Shown: in pieces, positions 38,437 to 47,970 of the stretch | Position numbering within the stretch: the first letter of the stretch is position 1 | Layout: each line of letters opens with the position of its first letter | Notes under the pieces: model-generated | What the model was told of the DNA's origin: nothing | What the model saw: only the letters and a program-made list of their open reading frames with translations | Database searches by the model: none | Assembly (NCBI RefSeq): GCF_000300275.1 | Contig: NZ_AMRN01000002.1 | Span: forward strand, 62,001-126,000 | Source: Thalassospira profundimaris WP0211 | Lineage (GTDB): Bacteria; Pseudomonadota; Alphaproteobacteria; Rhodospirillales; Thalassospiraceae | Length of the DNA: 64,000 nt | Reading direction: 5' to 3' | Made by a program: the position numbers and the translations under genes

Positions 38437-39201
38437 TCAGTCGTCGAAACGGACCATGGACGCACCGATGATCGGGCCGCCACGTCCGTTCTGGATCAAT
38501 ACGGCGATCCCCCCGTCATAGGCGGCTTTCATGGAAAACGGGATTTTCTGCTGATTGGTGCCATCCCATTGGCCAAGGCTGATCATATCGCGCACGACAT
38601 TGGCATTAACCAGTCGTTTGCCGGCGTTTTCGCCCGAAAGCACATCGCGCTGATGTTCGCGATCAAAGCCGATCAACCAGATCTGCGAAATCTGTCCCGG
38701 GTTTGGTTTACCAACACCGTGCAAGGAAACAGTGCCCTTTGCCGGTTGTGTTTGATCAATGGTGCTTAGATGGATATCCGCAAGATCGCGTAACGGGGCA
38801 ACCGTGGTGCTGGTGGTTTCGATCTGTTGTCTGGCGGTGGCGCGTACCACGTGATCGCCATTGATGATGACCTGCGGGGTATAGACGTAACGTTCGCGCA
38901 TACGATTGGCATAGTCGCGTTGACGTTCGCTATATCGGGCGTCGGAGAACGGATCTTCCCAACCAAGGTAGTTCCAGTAATCAACGTGATAGGACAGCAA
39001 CAGCAGATCATCATGCTGATCTGCCATATCATGCAGGACCTGATCGGCGGGCGGGCAGGAGTTGCATCCTTGGGACGTGTAAAGTTCGACGACCGCACGC
39101 GGCAAAACACTTTCAGCAGCCCTTGCGGGTGAAGATACGGTCATGAGCAACAGTGCAAGCGCACTTAAAAGGGGGCGAGGGTTTTTCATGACATTGATCA
39201 T
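38437..39201 (-). CDS. DUF1223 secreted thioredoxin-like protein
   Basis: The 254-residue product has a signal peptide ending near SSPARAAE, then a thioredoxin-like fold with a CxxC motif (VELYTSQGCNSCPPADQVL, near residues 39-57). The blocks LSYHVDYWNYLGWEDPFSD and YTPQVIINGD are typical for DUF1223. Members are widespread in proteobacteria but have no proven function; a thiol oxidoreductase or metal-binding role is plausible. The start at 39201 has AGG eight bases upstream; ATG 39189 is an alternative. It lies upstream of ccm in the same direction but is 139 bases away, so it is probably separate. Confidence 0.88.
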   Translation of the reverse strand: MINVMKNPRPLLSALALLLMTVSSPARAAESVLPRAVVELYTSQGCNSCPPADQVLHDMADQHDDLLLLSYHVDYWNYLGWEDPFSDARYSERQRDYANRMRERYVYTPQVIINGDHVVRATARQQIETTSTTVAPLRDLADIHLSTIDQTQPAKGTVSLHGVGKPNPGQISQIWLIGFDREHQRDVLSGENAGKRLVNANVVRDMISLGQWDGTNQQKIPFSMKAAYDGGIAVLIQNGRGGPIIGASMVRFDD

Positions 39202-39468
39202 GCCTGAAAACCACCATCACCGACCAATCACAAGGCCTTGAAATCAGCAGTAGGTGTAAAGTGGAAGATATTTGCGCGTTTGCGTGGATCTTTGAAAGGA
39301 GATTTCCAAAGATTGATGCTATGAGCTGCGGACCAATCGGAACCAGTTCTAGGGAGCTGTCCATTGCAAAGGAACAAACGACCTTTGCGTTAAATGAAAA
39401 ATGCGGAACTGATCTGCTGGTGGGAGCTTAATCTGGCAAGATCGGTCCAATACGAGGTTTGCAAGCGA

Positions 39469-40809
39469 ATGATGAAACGCGAACACTGGGGCTCACGCCT
39501 TGGATTTATTCTGGCCGCCGCCGGGTCGGCTGTCGGATTGGGGAACATCTGGAAGTTCCCGTATATGGCTGGCGAGAATGGCGGTGGCGCATTCTTGGTG
39601 ATCTATCTTGCGCTGGTCTTTACCATCGGTATTTCGGTCATGCTCGCCGAATTCGTGATCGGCCGCATGTCGGAAAAGAACGCGATTGGCGCATTCGCCA
39701 AACTTAAAGGTGGGCTTTGGCCGATCGTTGGTTTGTTTGGCGTTGCTGCCGCCTTCATGATTTTGTCGTTTTATTCGGTGGTTGCCGGCTGGACCCTGTC
39801 CTACATGATCAAGGCCGTCACCGGGGCGCTTTCGATCGAAGATCCGGCAGCCCTTGGTGACATCTTTGGCAGCTTCATCAGTGATACGACCTCGCCGTTG
39901 ATTTTCCACGCGATCTTCATGGCGTTGACCATTTTTGTTGTGCTTTCCGGTGTTGGTGCCGGTATTGAGCGCGCGTCGAAAATCCTGATGCCCGCACTGT
40001 TTGCGCTTTTGATCGTTCTGATCGTACGCTCGGTTACGCTTCCGGGGGGCATGGAAGGTGTGGCCTTCCTGCTGTCACCGGACTTTTCGAAAGTGACCTG
40101 GGCAACGGTTTCTGATGCGCTATCGCAGGCCTTCTTCTCGTTGTCGCTGGGGATGGGGGCAATGATCACCTATGGCTCTTACCTTGCTAAGAAAGAAAAC
40201 CTTCCGGGCTCTGCCGGTTGGGTCACTTTGCTTGATTCGGCTGTTGCCGTTCTGGCCGGTCTTCTGGTTCTTCCGGCGGTGTTTGCCTTTGGCTTTGATC
40301 CGAGTGCCGGTCCGGGCCTGACCTTTATTACGCTGCCAGCTGTGTTCGCCCAGATGCCGTTTGGTTCGTTCTTTGCCTTCCTGTTCTTCCTGCTGTTGGC
40401 GATTGCGGCTTTGACCTCTGCGGTTTCCATCCTTGAAGTGGTTGTTGCCTATTTCGTCGATGATCGTGGGATCAATCGCAAAACCGCGGCAGTGGTTCTT
40501 GGTTTCGTGATCTTCCTGCTTGGTATTCCGTCGTCGCTTTCGATGGGGGTCATGTCGGATGTCGAAATCCTGTGGGGCAAGAACTTCTTTGACCTGATGG
40601 ACTTCGTCAGTTCGAGTCTGCTGTTGCCGATTGGCGGTTTGTTGATTTCGTTGTTTGTTGGCTGGATCGTTTGGGGCAAGGCCCAGGAAGAAATCGCAGC
40701 ACATAACGGAATTGTGCCGATATGGATCGGTGCGTGGGGCTTGATCGTCAAGTTCGTCGCACCGCTGGCGATTGCCTTTATCCTGCTTAAAGGTCTTGGC
40801 GTTTTCTAA
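39469..40809 (+). CDS. Neurotransmitter:sodium symporter (NSS) family transporter
   Basis: A 446-residue sodium-coupled amino-acid transporter of the LeuT type with eleven or twelve helices. The first helix carries the family signature GSAVGLGNIWKFPYMAGENG, which forms the Na+ and substrate sites. Other features are the GGAFLVIYLAL segment and the conserved LSLGMGAMITYGSYL in helix 6. The start at ATG 39469 has GAGG upstream; the frame continues to 39394 with no similarity. The gene stands alone with a terminator behind it. Which amino acid is carried cannot be told. Confidence 0.93.
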   Translation: MMKREHWGSRLGFILAAAGSAVGLGNIWKFPYMAGENGGGAFLVIYLALVFTIGISVMLAEFVIGRMSEKNAIGAFAKLKGGLWPIVGLFGVAAAFMILSFYSVVAGWTLSYMIKAVTGALSIEDPAALGDIFGSFISDTTSPLIFHAIFMALTIFVVLSGVGAGIERASKILMPALFALLIVLIVRSVTLPGGMEGVAFLLSPDFSKVTWATVSDALSQAFFSLSLGMGAMITYGSYLAKKENLPGSAGWVTLLDSAVAVLAGLLVLPAVFAFGFDPSAGPGLTFITLPAVFAQMPFGSFFAFLFFLLLAIAALTSAVSILEVVVAYFVDDRGINRKTAAVVLGFVIFLLGIPSSLSMGVMSDVEILWGKNFFDLMDFVSSSLLLPIGGLLISLFVGWIVWGKAQEEIAAHNGIVPIWIGAWGLIVKFVAPLAIAFILLKGLGVF

Positions 40810-40833
40810 GTCAGACTTGCTGATAGGCATATG

Positions 40834-40864
40834 CGAAAGGGCGGGGAAATTCCCCGCCCTTTCG
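40834..40864. terminator. Bidirectional terminator between NSS transporter and GGDEF-EAL genes
   Basis: CGAAAGGGCGGGGA (40834-40847) and TCCCCGCCCTTTCG (40851-40864) form a perfect 14-pair stem with an AAT loop, followed by TCTTTT on the plus strand. The flanking genes converge. Confidence 0.92.
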
Positions 40865-40886
40865 TCTTTTGGTAATTGCGCTGGTT

Positions 40887-43433
40887 TTACAGGGCGGTTT
40901 CCTTGGCGAGCTTGGAAACAGATTCTGCGCTCATCGGCTGACCCAGCAGATATCCCTGGATCAAGTCACATCCGGCCTTGCGCAGCACGTCAAGCTGATG
41001 CTGGTTTTCCACCCCTTCGGCAACGCAGGTTTTGCCAAGGTTGCGCGCCATATTGATGATCGTAATTGGCAAGGTTTCACCATCCGGGCCGTCTTCGATG
41101 TCCCAGACAAAACTGCGATCAAGCTTGATCACATCAAAGGGCAATGTGCGCAGATAACTCAGGCTCGAAAATCCAGTCCCGAAATCATCAAGTGCGATGC
41201 GCACACCAAGATCACGCAGTCGCTGCAATTTGGTCCGCATGTCATCAATATTGCGCATGAACAGGCTTTCGGTGACTTCGATTTCCAACCGGTCGGCAGC
41301 CACACCCTTGTCAACGATGATGGCGCGAAGCTGTTCGGCAAAATCCATCGATCCATAGAACTGCTGAACTGACACATTCACCGCAAGGCGCAGGTTATGT
41401 AAGCCTTCCTGACGCCAGGCGACCAATTGCTTGCAGGCGGTACGAATGACCCAACGACCCAATTCGCCAATTACGCCCATTTCCTCGGCAATCGGGATAA
41501 AGGTCGAGGGCGGAATGGTTTTGCCATCGGCCGTCGTCCAGCGCAGCAATGCCTCGACGCCGGCCATTTCACCGGTTTTTGCATCAAATTGCGGCTGATA
41601 GACAAGGTGGAGTTCCTGATTGTCTACTGCACGGCGCAAAGCAGTTTCAAGGGCAAGGTCCGCGCCCTTTTGACTGTGCAGATTTACGCTATAAAGCCCG
41701 ACCCGGTTGCGTCCCTGTTCCTTGGCCTGGACCATAGCCAGCTCAGCACAGCGAATGATGTTGCTGGTGTCATTCGCGTCTTCGGGGAAGGACGCAATGC
41801 CAATACTTGCCGAAAGATAGACGTCCTCACCCTTGCGGGTCAGATGGGCTTCGCCAAGGCGCGTCAGAAGACTTTCTGCTATCCCGACGGCTTCCTGTTC
41901 GGTGTTCACATTTGGCAGGATTGCGGCGAACTCGTCGGCACCGATACGAGCAATGACAGCATCGTGACCAAGTTCGCGGCTGATGCGGCGTGATACTTCG
42001 ACCAGGACATCGTCCCCGATGTTATGACCAAGGGCATTATTGACGCGCTGGAAGTTGTCGATATCGAGCATGGCAACCGTGAGCGGGCGTCCGACCCGGC
42101 GGGCGCGACCGATATGAAGCGACAAAAGCTCCGAAAACCGGCGGCGGTTTGGCATGCCGGTCAGTTCATCGGTAAAGGCAATCCGCAGGACATCTTCGCG
42201 GTTTTTTTCACGTCCACTGATGTCGGTAAAGATCGAAGCGTAGTGGGTGATTGTGCCTGCACCATCACGGACCGCCATGATCGAAAGCCATTCTGCGTAA
42301 ATCTCGCCAGACTTGCGCCGGTTCCAGATTTCGCCTTCCCATTTCCCGGTGCGCGCCAAATCCGCCCAGAGCTTGGCATAGAAAGTTTTGCTCTGTCGCC
42401 CGGATTTCAAAATCGCCGGTGTCTTGCCGATCACTTCTTCGGCCTGATAACCGGTCACGCGCGTGAAGGCCGGATTGACGGCCTCGATCTCGGATTGCGC
42501 ATTGCAGATCATCACACAGTCCGGGGAATTTTCGATCAGCTTGTTGGCAAGGGCCAGAGACTGGCGCGCCTTGGTAATTTCGCTGCCGCTGTCTTCGGCC
42601 AAGCTGCTTAGATGGATCAGGTAATCCTGTTCAATAAATTCAAGCAGATCGGCAAATGACAAAACCCCGATGGTTTCGCCGTTATGATTATGAACTACAA
42701 GATGACGAAAATTGTCGCGCATCATCATATTACGCGCGTCATCAAGGTTCATGTCCTGACGAATGAAGGTCACCGGCCGGGTGGCAATGTCGCCCGCAGT
42801 CAGGGTTTCATGTTCGTCAGCCAAGTGACGCAAGATATCACGTTCAGTGATAATACCGGTTTTCTGTTCTGCCGGCAGGTCGTCGGGGAAACCGGAAATG
42901 ATCGCGCTATCGCATTTTTCCGAATACATGCGCTGACGCAGTTCCCAGACCCGAATATCCTTATGGGCAAACACGGTGGATTGGCGCACGGCATCTGCAA
43001 CATCGTTGGCAATGAACGGCTTTTTATCACCGACGTGACGGATGAGATCGGTCTGACTGATGATCCCGACAAGGCAGCCATCCGCATCAATGGTGACAAG
43101 ATGGCGCACGCTGCGATCACGCATGCGTACGATAGCCGATTGCGGTGTGGCATGGACCGAAATGGTATGTACCGGTTGGGACATACGCGTTGAAACAGGT
43201 TCAGAAAGGGCGACCATGGTTGACGGAGGCAACGATAGCAAATCGTGCTCGGTCAGAATTCCCACAGGTTTATTGTCGACGACAATAATGATGGAACTGC
43301 TGTTGGCTTTGCGCATTTTGGCGGTGGCGTCGCCAAGAGACGTTTGCGGTGTGCAGCTTAAAACTATTCCTGGAGAAAGTGTACCGACCGTCAGACCAAA
43401 CGGGCGTCCATCGGAGGATCTGGGGCGTATCAT
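40887..43433 (-). CDS. CBS-PAS-GGDEF-EAL cyclic di-GMP signalling protein
   Basis: The 848-residue cytoplasmic protein has four CBS repeats (about residues 17-70, 85-140, 152-210 and 216-272), a PAS domain (about 290-410), a GGDEF domain (about 415-580) and an EAL domain (about 590-845). The GGDEF signature is GADEF at 498-502, with the metal aspartates in MLDIDNFQRVNNALGH kept. The EAL motif is GVEALLRW near 625-632, and the DDFGTGFSSLSYL loop is intact, so phosphodiesterase activity is likely. CBS repeats usually bind adenine nucleotides, so c-di-GMP turnover may respond to energy state. It has no membrane segments and stands alone. Confidence 0.92.
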   Translation of the reverse strand: MIRPRSSDGRPFGLTVGTLSPGIVLSCTPQTSLGDATAKMRKANSSSIIIVVDNKPVGILTEHDLLSLPPSTMVALSEPVSTRMSQPVHTISVHATPQSAIVRMRDRSVRHLVTIDADGCLVGIISQTDLIRHVGDKKPFIANDVADAVRQSTVFAHKDIRVWELRQRMYSEKCDSAIISGFPDDLPAEQKTGIITERDILRHLADEHETLTAGDIATRPVTFIRQDMNLDDARNMMMRDNFRHLVVHNHNGETIGVLSFADLLEFIEQDYLIHLSSLAEDSGSEITKARQSLALANKLIENSPDCVMICNAQSEIEAVNPAFTRVTGYQAEEVIGKTPAILKSGRQSKTFYAKLWADLARTGKWEGEIWNRRKSGEIYAEWLSIMAVRDGAGTITHYASIFTDISGREKNREDVLRIAFTDELTGMPNRRRFSELLSLHIGRARRVGRPLTVAMLDIDNFQRVNNALGHNIGDDVLVEVSRRISRELGHDAVIARIGADEFAAILPNVNTEQEAVGIAESLLTRLGEAHLTRKGEDVYLSASIGIASFPEDANDTSNIIRCAELAMVQAKEQGRNRVGLYSVNLHSQKGADLALETALRRAVDNQELHLVYQPQFDAKTGEMAGVEALLRWTTADGKTIPPSTFIPIAEEMGVIGELGRWVIRTACKQLVAWRQEGLHNLRLAVNVSVQQFYGSMDFAEQLRAIIVDKGVAADRLEIEVTESLFMRNIDDMRTKLQRLRDLGVRIALDDFGTGFSSLSYLRTLPFDVIKLDRSFVWDIEDGPDGETLPITIINMARNLGKTCVAEGVENQHQLDVLRKAGCDLIQGYLLGQPMSAESVSKLAKETAL

Positions 43434-43591
43434 GCGCGTTTGCTCTGTTCGACTGATCTTTTTCGGCTTTTATTCTTAAGGGTGAGGCGAAGGCGCCATA
43501 CCTAGCAGGTTCGGCTTACTTGAGAATTGTTCTGGATCAAATCCGCGACGTTCAATTGAACGTCGCTCAGTAAAGCCGGTCCCAAACAAGA

Positions 43592-43619
43592 ACACCCCAC
43601 CGGAAAACCGGTGGGGTGT
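43592..43619 (-). terminator. Rho-independent terminator behind aconitase
   Basis: ACACCCCACCGG (43592-43603) and CCGGTGGGGTGT (43608-43619) pair perfectly around AAAA. Read on the minus strand a T-rich stretch follows. It lies 32 bases beyond the acnA stop. Confidence 0.92.
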
Positions 43620-43650
43620 CAACATTTTGGTTCGCGATTTCAGAATGAAA

Positions 43651-46338
43651 TCAGGCCGCTTTCATCATGTTACGCAGAACGAACTGCAGGATGCCGCCGT
43701 TCTGGTAATAGAGAACTTCGTTCTCGGTATCGATACGACAGGTGACAGCGAATTCTTCGGTGCTGCCATCCTTGCGCGTGATGCGAACCGTAACGTCCTG
43801 AAGCGGGGTGATGCCATCACCGATGCCAAGGACATCAAAGGTTTCCGAACCGTCCAGCTTGTAGGTCGCACGACCTTCGCCGTCCTTGAACTGCAGCGGC
43901 AGAACGCCCATGCAGACCAGGTTGGTACGGTGGATACGCTCGAAGCTTTCCGCGATCACAGCTTTGACGCCAAGCAGGTTGGTGCCTTTTGCTGCCCAGT
44001 CACGCGAAGAACCGGTGCCGTATTCCTTACCAGCGACGACAACCAGCGGGGTGCCTTCGGCCTGGTAACGCATTGCAACGTCATAGACCCAGCCCTGTTC
44101 GCCCGACGGATAATGAACCGAAACACCACCTTCGGTGCCCGGTGCCATTTCGTTACGGATACGAATGTTGGCAAAGGTACCGCGCATCATGACTTCGTGG
44201 TTACCACGACGTGCGCCATAGGAGTTGAAGTCACGAACAGCAACGCCGTGCGCCTTGAGGTATTCACCTGCCGGGCTTTCTTCCTTGATCGAACCGGCCG
44301 GGGAAATGTGGTCGGTGGTGACAGAGTCACCCAGGATCAGGAGCGGACGTGCGCCATGAACTTCAGAGAAGTCACCCGGCTCTTTCGCCATGTCGACGAA
44401 GTAAGGCGGGTTCTGAACGTAGGTGGACTTGCCATCCCACGCGAAGGTCTCGCCTTCGGTGACTTCGATTTCCTGCCACGGTTTCGGACCGGCAAAGATG
44501 TTGTCGTAACGATCTTTGTACATGGACGCCGAGATCGAGGACGCGATGGTGTCAGCGATCTCTTTGTTGGTCGGCCAGATGTCTTTCATGAAGACGTCTT
44601 TACCGTTTTTGTCCTTACCGATCGGATCTTTGTTCAGATCGATCTTCAGGTTACCGGCAAGCGCATAGGCAACAACCAGCGGCGGGGAGGCAAGGTAGTT
44701 TGCCTTGACCTGCGGGCTGATACGGCCTTCGAAGTTACGGTTACCCGACAGAACGGCGGTGACGAGCATGTCGTTACCATCGATCGCGTCGATGATCGGT
44801 GCTGCCAGCGGACCGGAGTTACCGATACACGTGGTGCAACCGAAACCGGCCACGTTAAAGCCAAGCTGATCCAGGTAATCCTGAAGGCCTGCTTTTTCGA
44901 GGTAGTCGGCAACAACCAGCGAACCCGGTGCGAGCGAGGTTTTCACCCACGGCTTGCTCTGAAGGCCGAGTTCGACAGCTTTTTTCGCCAGAAGACCTGC
45001 TGCGATCAAAACGCTCGGGTTCGAGGTGTTGGTGCAAGAGGTGATCGCGGCGATGACGACGTTACCGTCTTTCATTTCGAAGTTTTCGTTCGAAACCGGA
45101 ACAGAACGATCAGCATCAACACCCGGTGCCATGTCGGCAAAGGTCTTGGTGAAGCTCGAAACGGCATCTTTCAGCAGAACACGGTCCTGCGGACGCTTCG
45201 GACCCGAAAGGGCCGGCTCGACGGTGGAGATGTCAAGTTCAAGCGTTGCGGTGTATTCGGCTTCATGTGCCGGGTCACGCCACATGCCCTGTTCTTTGGC
45301 ATATGCTTCGACCAGTGCAATCTGGTCTTCGTCACGGCCGGTCGAACGCATGTAGTTGAGCGTTTCGTCATCGATCGGGAAGAAGCCACAGGTCGCACCA
45401 TATTCCGGTGCCATGTTACCAATGGTCGCACGATCCGGAAGGCTCATGTGGTCAAGCGCATCGCCGTAGAATTCGACGAATTTGCCGACAACGCCTTTTT
45501 CACGCAGCATCTGAACGACGCGCAGAACAAGGTCAGTTGCGGTGATGCCTTCTTTCATGGAACCGGTCAGCTTGAAGCCGACAACTTCCGGGATCAGCAT
45601 CGAGATCGGCTGACCAAGCATTGCTGCTTCGGCTTCCAGACCACCAACACCCCAACCGAGAACAGCAAGGCCGTTCACCATGGTGGTGTGAGAGTCGGTA
45701 CCGACCAGCGTGTCCGGATAGGCAACGGTTTTGCCGTCTTCGTCCTTGCCGGTCCAGACGACCTTTGCAAGATGTTCGACGTTAACCTGGTGGCAGATAC
45801 CAGCCCCCGGCGGAACAATGCGGAAGTTGTTGAAGGCGTTCTGGCCCCAACGTAGGAACTCGTAACGTTCGCCGTTACGTTCGAACTCGACTTCCATGTT
45901 CTTGTCGAGTGCGTCGTCGGTGCCGAAGAAGTCGATCATGACCGAGTGGTCAATGACGAGGTCAACCGGTGAAAGCGGGTTCACCTTCTGGGCGTCGCCG
46001 CCCATCTTCACCACAGCATCGCGCATCGCAGCAAGGTCAACAACGGCGGGAACGCCGGTGAAGTCCTGCATCAGAACGCGGGCCGGACGATAGTTGATTT
46101 CGTGGCTGCTTTTGCGCTCTTTGAGCCAGTCAACAACAGCTTTGACATCGTCGGTTTTAACGGTGAAATCGTCTTCGTAACGCAGAAGGTTCTCAAGAAC
46201 GACTTTCAGCGTGAAGGGAAGTTTTGAAACGTCGCCGAATTTCTCGGAAGCAACTTTGAGGCTGTAATAGTCGACGGACTTGTCCCCGACTTTCAGCGTG
46301 CGGCGCGTTTTCAGGTTGTCTTTGCCACAAATGGACAT
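43651..46338 (-). CDS. acnA: Aconitate hydratase A
   Basis: Aconitase interconverts citrate and isocitrate in the TCA cycle using a labile 4Fe-4S cluster. The 895-residue length and the sequence match the AcnA/IRP type. The cluster cysteines lie in [11 protein letters not shown] and [14 protein letters not shown]. Substrate-binding blocks [39 protein letters not shown] and [11 protein letters not shown] are intact. The gene stands alone, with its own terminator and a long upstream non-coding region that includes a CRP-like palindrome about 90-100 bases before the start. Confidence 0.97.
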   Translation of the reverse strand: MSICGKDNLKTRRTLKVGDKSVDYYSLKVASEKFGDVSKLPFTLKVVLENLLRYEDDFTVKTDDVKAVVDWLKERKSSHEINYRPARVLMQDFTGVPAVVDLAAMRDAVVKMGGDAQKVNPLSPVDLVIDHSVMIDFFGTDDALDKNMEVEFERNGERYEFLRWGQNAFNNFRIVPPGAGICHQVNVEHLAKVVWTGKDEDGKTVAYPDTLVGTDSHTTMVNGLAVLGWGVGGLEAEAAMLGQPISMLIPEVVGFKLTGSMKEGITATDLVLRVVQMLREKGVVGKFVEFYGDALDHMSLPDRATIGNMAPEYGATCGFFPIDDETLNYMRSTGRDEDQIALVEAYAKEQGMWRDPAHEAEYTATLELDISTVEPALSGPKRPQDRVLLKDAVSSFTKTFADMAPGVDADRSVPVSNENFEMKDGNVVIAAITSCTNTSNPSVLIAAGLLAKKAVELGLQSKPWVKTSLAPGSLVVADYLEKAGLQDYLDQLGFNVAGFGCTTCIGNSGPLAAPIIDAIDGNDMLVTAVLSGNRNFEGRISPQVKANYLASPPLVVAYALAGNLKIDLNKDPIGKDKNGKDVFMKDIWPTNKEIADTIASSISASMYKDRYDNIFAGPKPWQEIEVTEGETFAWDGKSTYVQNPPYFVDMAKEPGDFSEVHGARPLLILGDSVTTDHISPAGSIKEESPAGEYLKAHGVAVRDFNSYGARRGNHEVMMRGTFANIRIRNEMAPGTEGGVSVHYPSGEQGWVYDVAMRYQAEGTPLVVVAGKEYGTGSSRDWAAKGTNLLGVKAVIAESFERIHRTNLVCMGVLPLQFKDGEGRATYKLDGSETFDVLGIGDGITPLQDVTVRITRKDGSTEEFAVTCRIDTENEVLYYQNGGILQFVLRNMMKAA

Positions 46339-47158
46339 CAGACCCTCCTCAAGGTGGTTAAAAGGGCTTGTCGTGACAAGACACCCCGACCGTCGGAGCG
46401 CCGAGCGGTGGGCTATCTGTGTTGCGTGACGCGGGTCACGGCTACATATCTATGTGCAACGGGGTTACACCACAATTCCCTGTGAAAGTCCAGACCCCGA
46501 AAAGGGGTATTGGTGAAAACCCGTTGATCACAGCATGTTGGCAAAGCCCAACAAGCAGTCAAACGGCTTTAGACGATATGTGCCGTGGCTTTTGGCCTTT
46601 CAATAGGACGGGCAAAACACGGAGTCTGTTTTTTCCTGACATGTTTATAAAGCCGCCGGCATTTGCGGCAATGAATGTCGGCGTGGGGCGCAGGGTCCGG
46701 TCGCCTGTAACGACGACTCCGCACCGGAGTCGGGGTGGCGGGTTCGAATTTGCCTGCAAAGCGACATGTTCCCAATGCGCGCGAATTGTGCGGTGCATGA
46801 TTGCGAAAGATTTTTGCATTGCGGTGTTTTCGCGTGCCGTCTGCGACCTGCAACCTGAGATAACGCTACGTAATCAAGGGTAGAGCGGTCAGTGTATTCT
46901 GTCGTCAAATAATTGTGCGGTGCGAATTTGTAGAAAACTCCCAACCCCTTGAGAATCATTGCATTGACGCAATATGCTGAAATTGGTACTTAAATGCCTA
47001 TTAAATGTGTCAGGCCCGGTTTCCGTAAGGTCAGGGTCATAAAATAAACCGACACATCATCAGGGAAACTGAACAGCGGTTTGCAAATTTTCACGCGAAA
47101 GAACCCGAAATGCGGTTCTGCGGCATTTGCGGCCCAAGTCAGGGAGGAATGCGACGGC
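46339..47158. other. 820-base non-coding region between acnA and the Liv operon
   Basis: No reading frame here looks protein-like. Visible structure: a CRP-like palindrome (46425-46440), a hairpin TGTTGG/CCAACA near 46534-46551, and a stem CGACTCCG/CGGAGTCG with a three-base loop (46714-46732). Near 46964 a TTGACG hexamer might be a -35 element, with a weak -10 partner at 46987. The region must hold divergent promoters for acnA and the transporter operon and is long enough for a small RNA. Confidence 0.45.
46425..46440. promoter_or_regulatory. CRP/FNR-like palindrome upstream of acnA
   Basis: CGTGA-N6-TCACG is a symmetric site with the GTGA-N6-TCAC spacing of CRP-family operators. It lies about 87-102 bases upstream of the acnA start codon. 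The regulator is not known. Confidence 0.35.
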
Positions 47159-47968
47159 ATGACGTCACAGAGTCCTATTTTAGAGATTAGCGACGTGTCG
47201 CTTGTTTTCGGCGGCGTGCGTGCGCTGAGTGATGTCAGCTTCTCCGTTCAGCCGGGCGAGCTTTTTTCGATTATCGGCCCGAACGGTGCCGGTAAGACAT
47301 CCATGCTGAACTGCGTTTCGGGGCGTTATACGCCAACGACCGGTTCGGTATCTTTCAAGGGCAAGGATGTTACCGGGCTCAAGCCGAATGATCGTGCCGA
47401 ACTTGGTATCGGGCGTACGTTCCAGAACCTGGCGCTTTTCGGGCACATGAATGTGCTTGATAACATCATGGTCGGTCGTCACCACCTGCTTAAGAACAAC
47501 TTTCTGAACGGGCCGCTTTACTGGTTTGGCGGGGCGCAGAAAGAAGAGCTCGATCATCGTCGCTTCTGTGAAGATGTGATCGACTTCCTTGAAATTTCCC
47601 ATATCCGCAAGGCGACCGCCGGCACGCTTTCCTATGGTTTGCGTAAACGGGTCGAGCTTGCGCGTGCTGTTGCGTTGCGCCCAGACCTGATCCTGCTTGA
47701 TGAGCCGATGGCGGGTATGAACCTCGAAGAAAAAGAGGACATGGCGCGCTTTATCATCGACCTCAATGAAGAGTGGGGCATGACCGTTGTCATGATCGAA
47801 CACGACATGGGTGTGGTCATGGATATCTCCAATCGGGTGATGGTCCTTGATTTCGGTCGCAAGATTGCCGAAGGCCTGCCTGAAGAGGTCATGGCCAACA
47901 AGCATGTCAAGAAAGCCTATCTCGGCGAAGAAGACGACGACACGGACGAAGACGAGCAGGTGGCCTGA
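47159..47968 (+). CDS. Branched-chain amino-acid-type ABC transporter ATP-binding protein (LivG-like)
   Basis: One of the two ATPases of a Liv/HAAT-type importer. Walker A is GPNGAGKTSML, the signature appears as LSYGLRKRVELARAVAL, Walker B is LILLDEPMAGMN, and the switch histidine lies in VVMIEHDMGVVMD. The 269-residue protein ends in an acidic tail (EEDDDTDEDEQ). The start at ATG 47159 has AGGGAGGAA upstream; the frame is open to 47081 without similarity. It is the first gene of a seven-gene operon, and an acyl-CoA ligase follows two bases later, which differs from classic liv operons for amino acids. Confidence 0.92.
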   Translation: MTSQSPILEISDVSLVFGGVRALSDVSFSVQPGELFSIIGPNGAGKTSMLNCVSGRYTPTTGSVSFKGKDVTGLKPNDRAELGIGRTFQNLALFGHMNVLDNIMVGRHHLLKNNFLNGPLYWFGGAQKEELDHRRFCEDVIDFLEISHIRKATAGTLSYGLRKRVELARAVALRPDLILLDEPMAGMNLEEKEDMARFIIDLNEEWGMTVVMIEHDMGVVMDISNRVMVLDFGRKIAEGLPEEVMANKHVKKAYLGEEDDDTDEDEQVA

Positions 47969-47970
47969 TC

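Noticed and set aside
43627..45855. A 742-codon open frame on the plus strand inside acnA
   Set aside because: It is antisense to a clearly conserved aconitase. Long antisense frames are common opposite GC-rich genes with strong codon bias, and the translation has no recognisable domain.
46419..46883. A 154-codon plus-strand frame in the acnA-livG gap
   Set aside because: There is no ribosome site. It runs through the hairpins, has many cysteines and unusual composition, and resembles no family.
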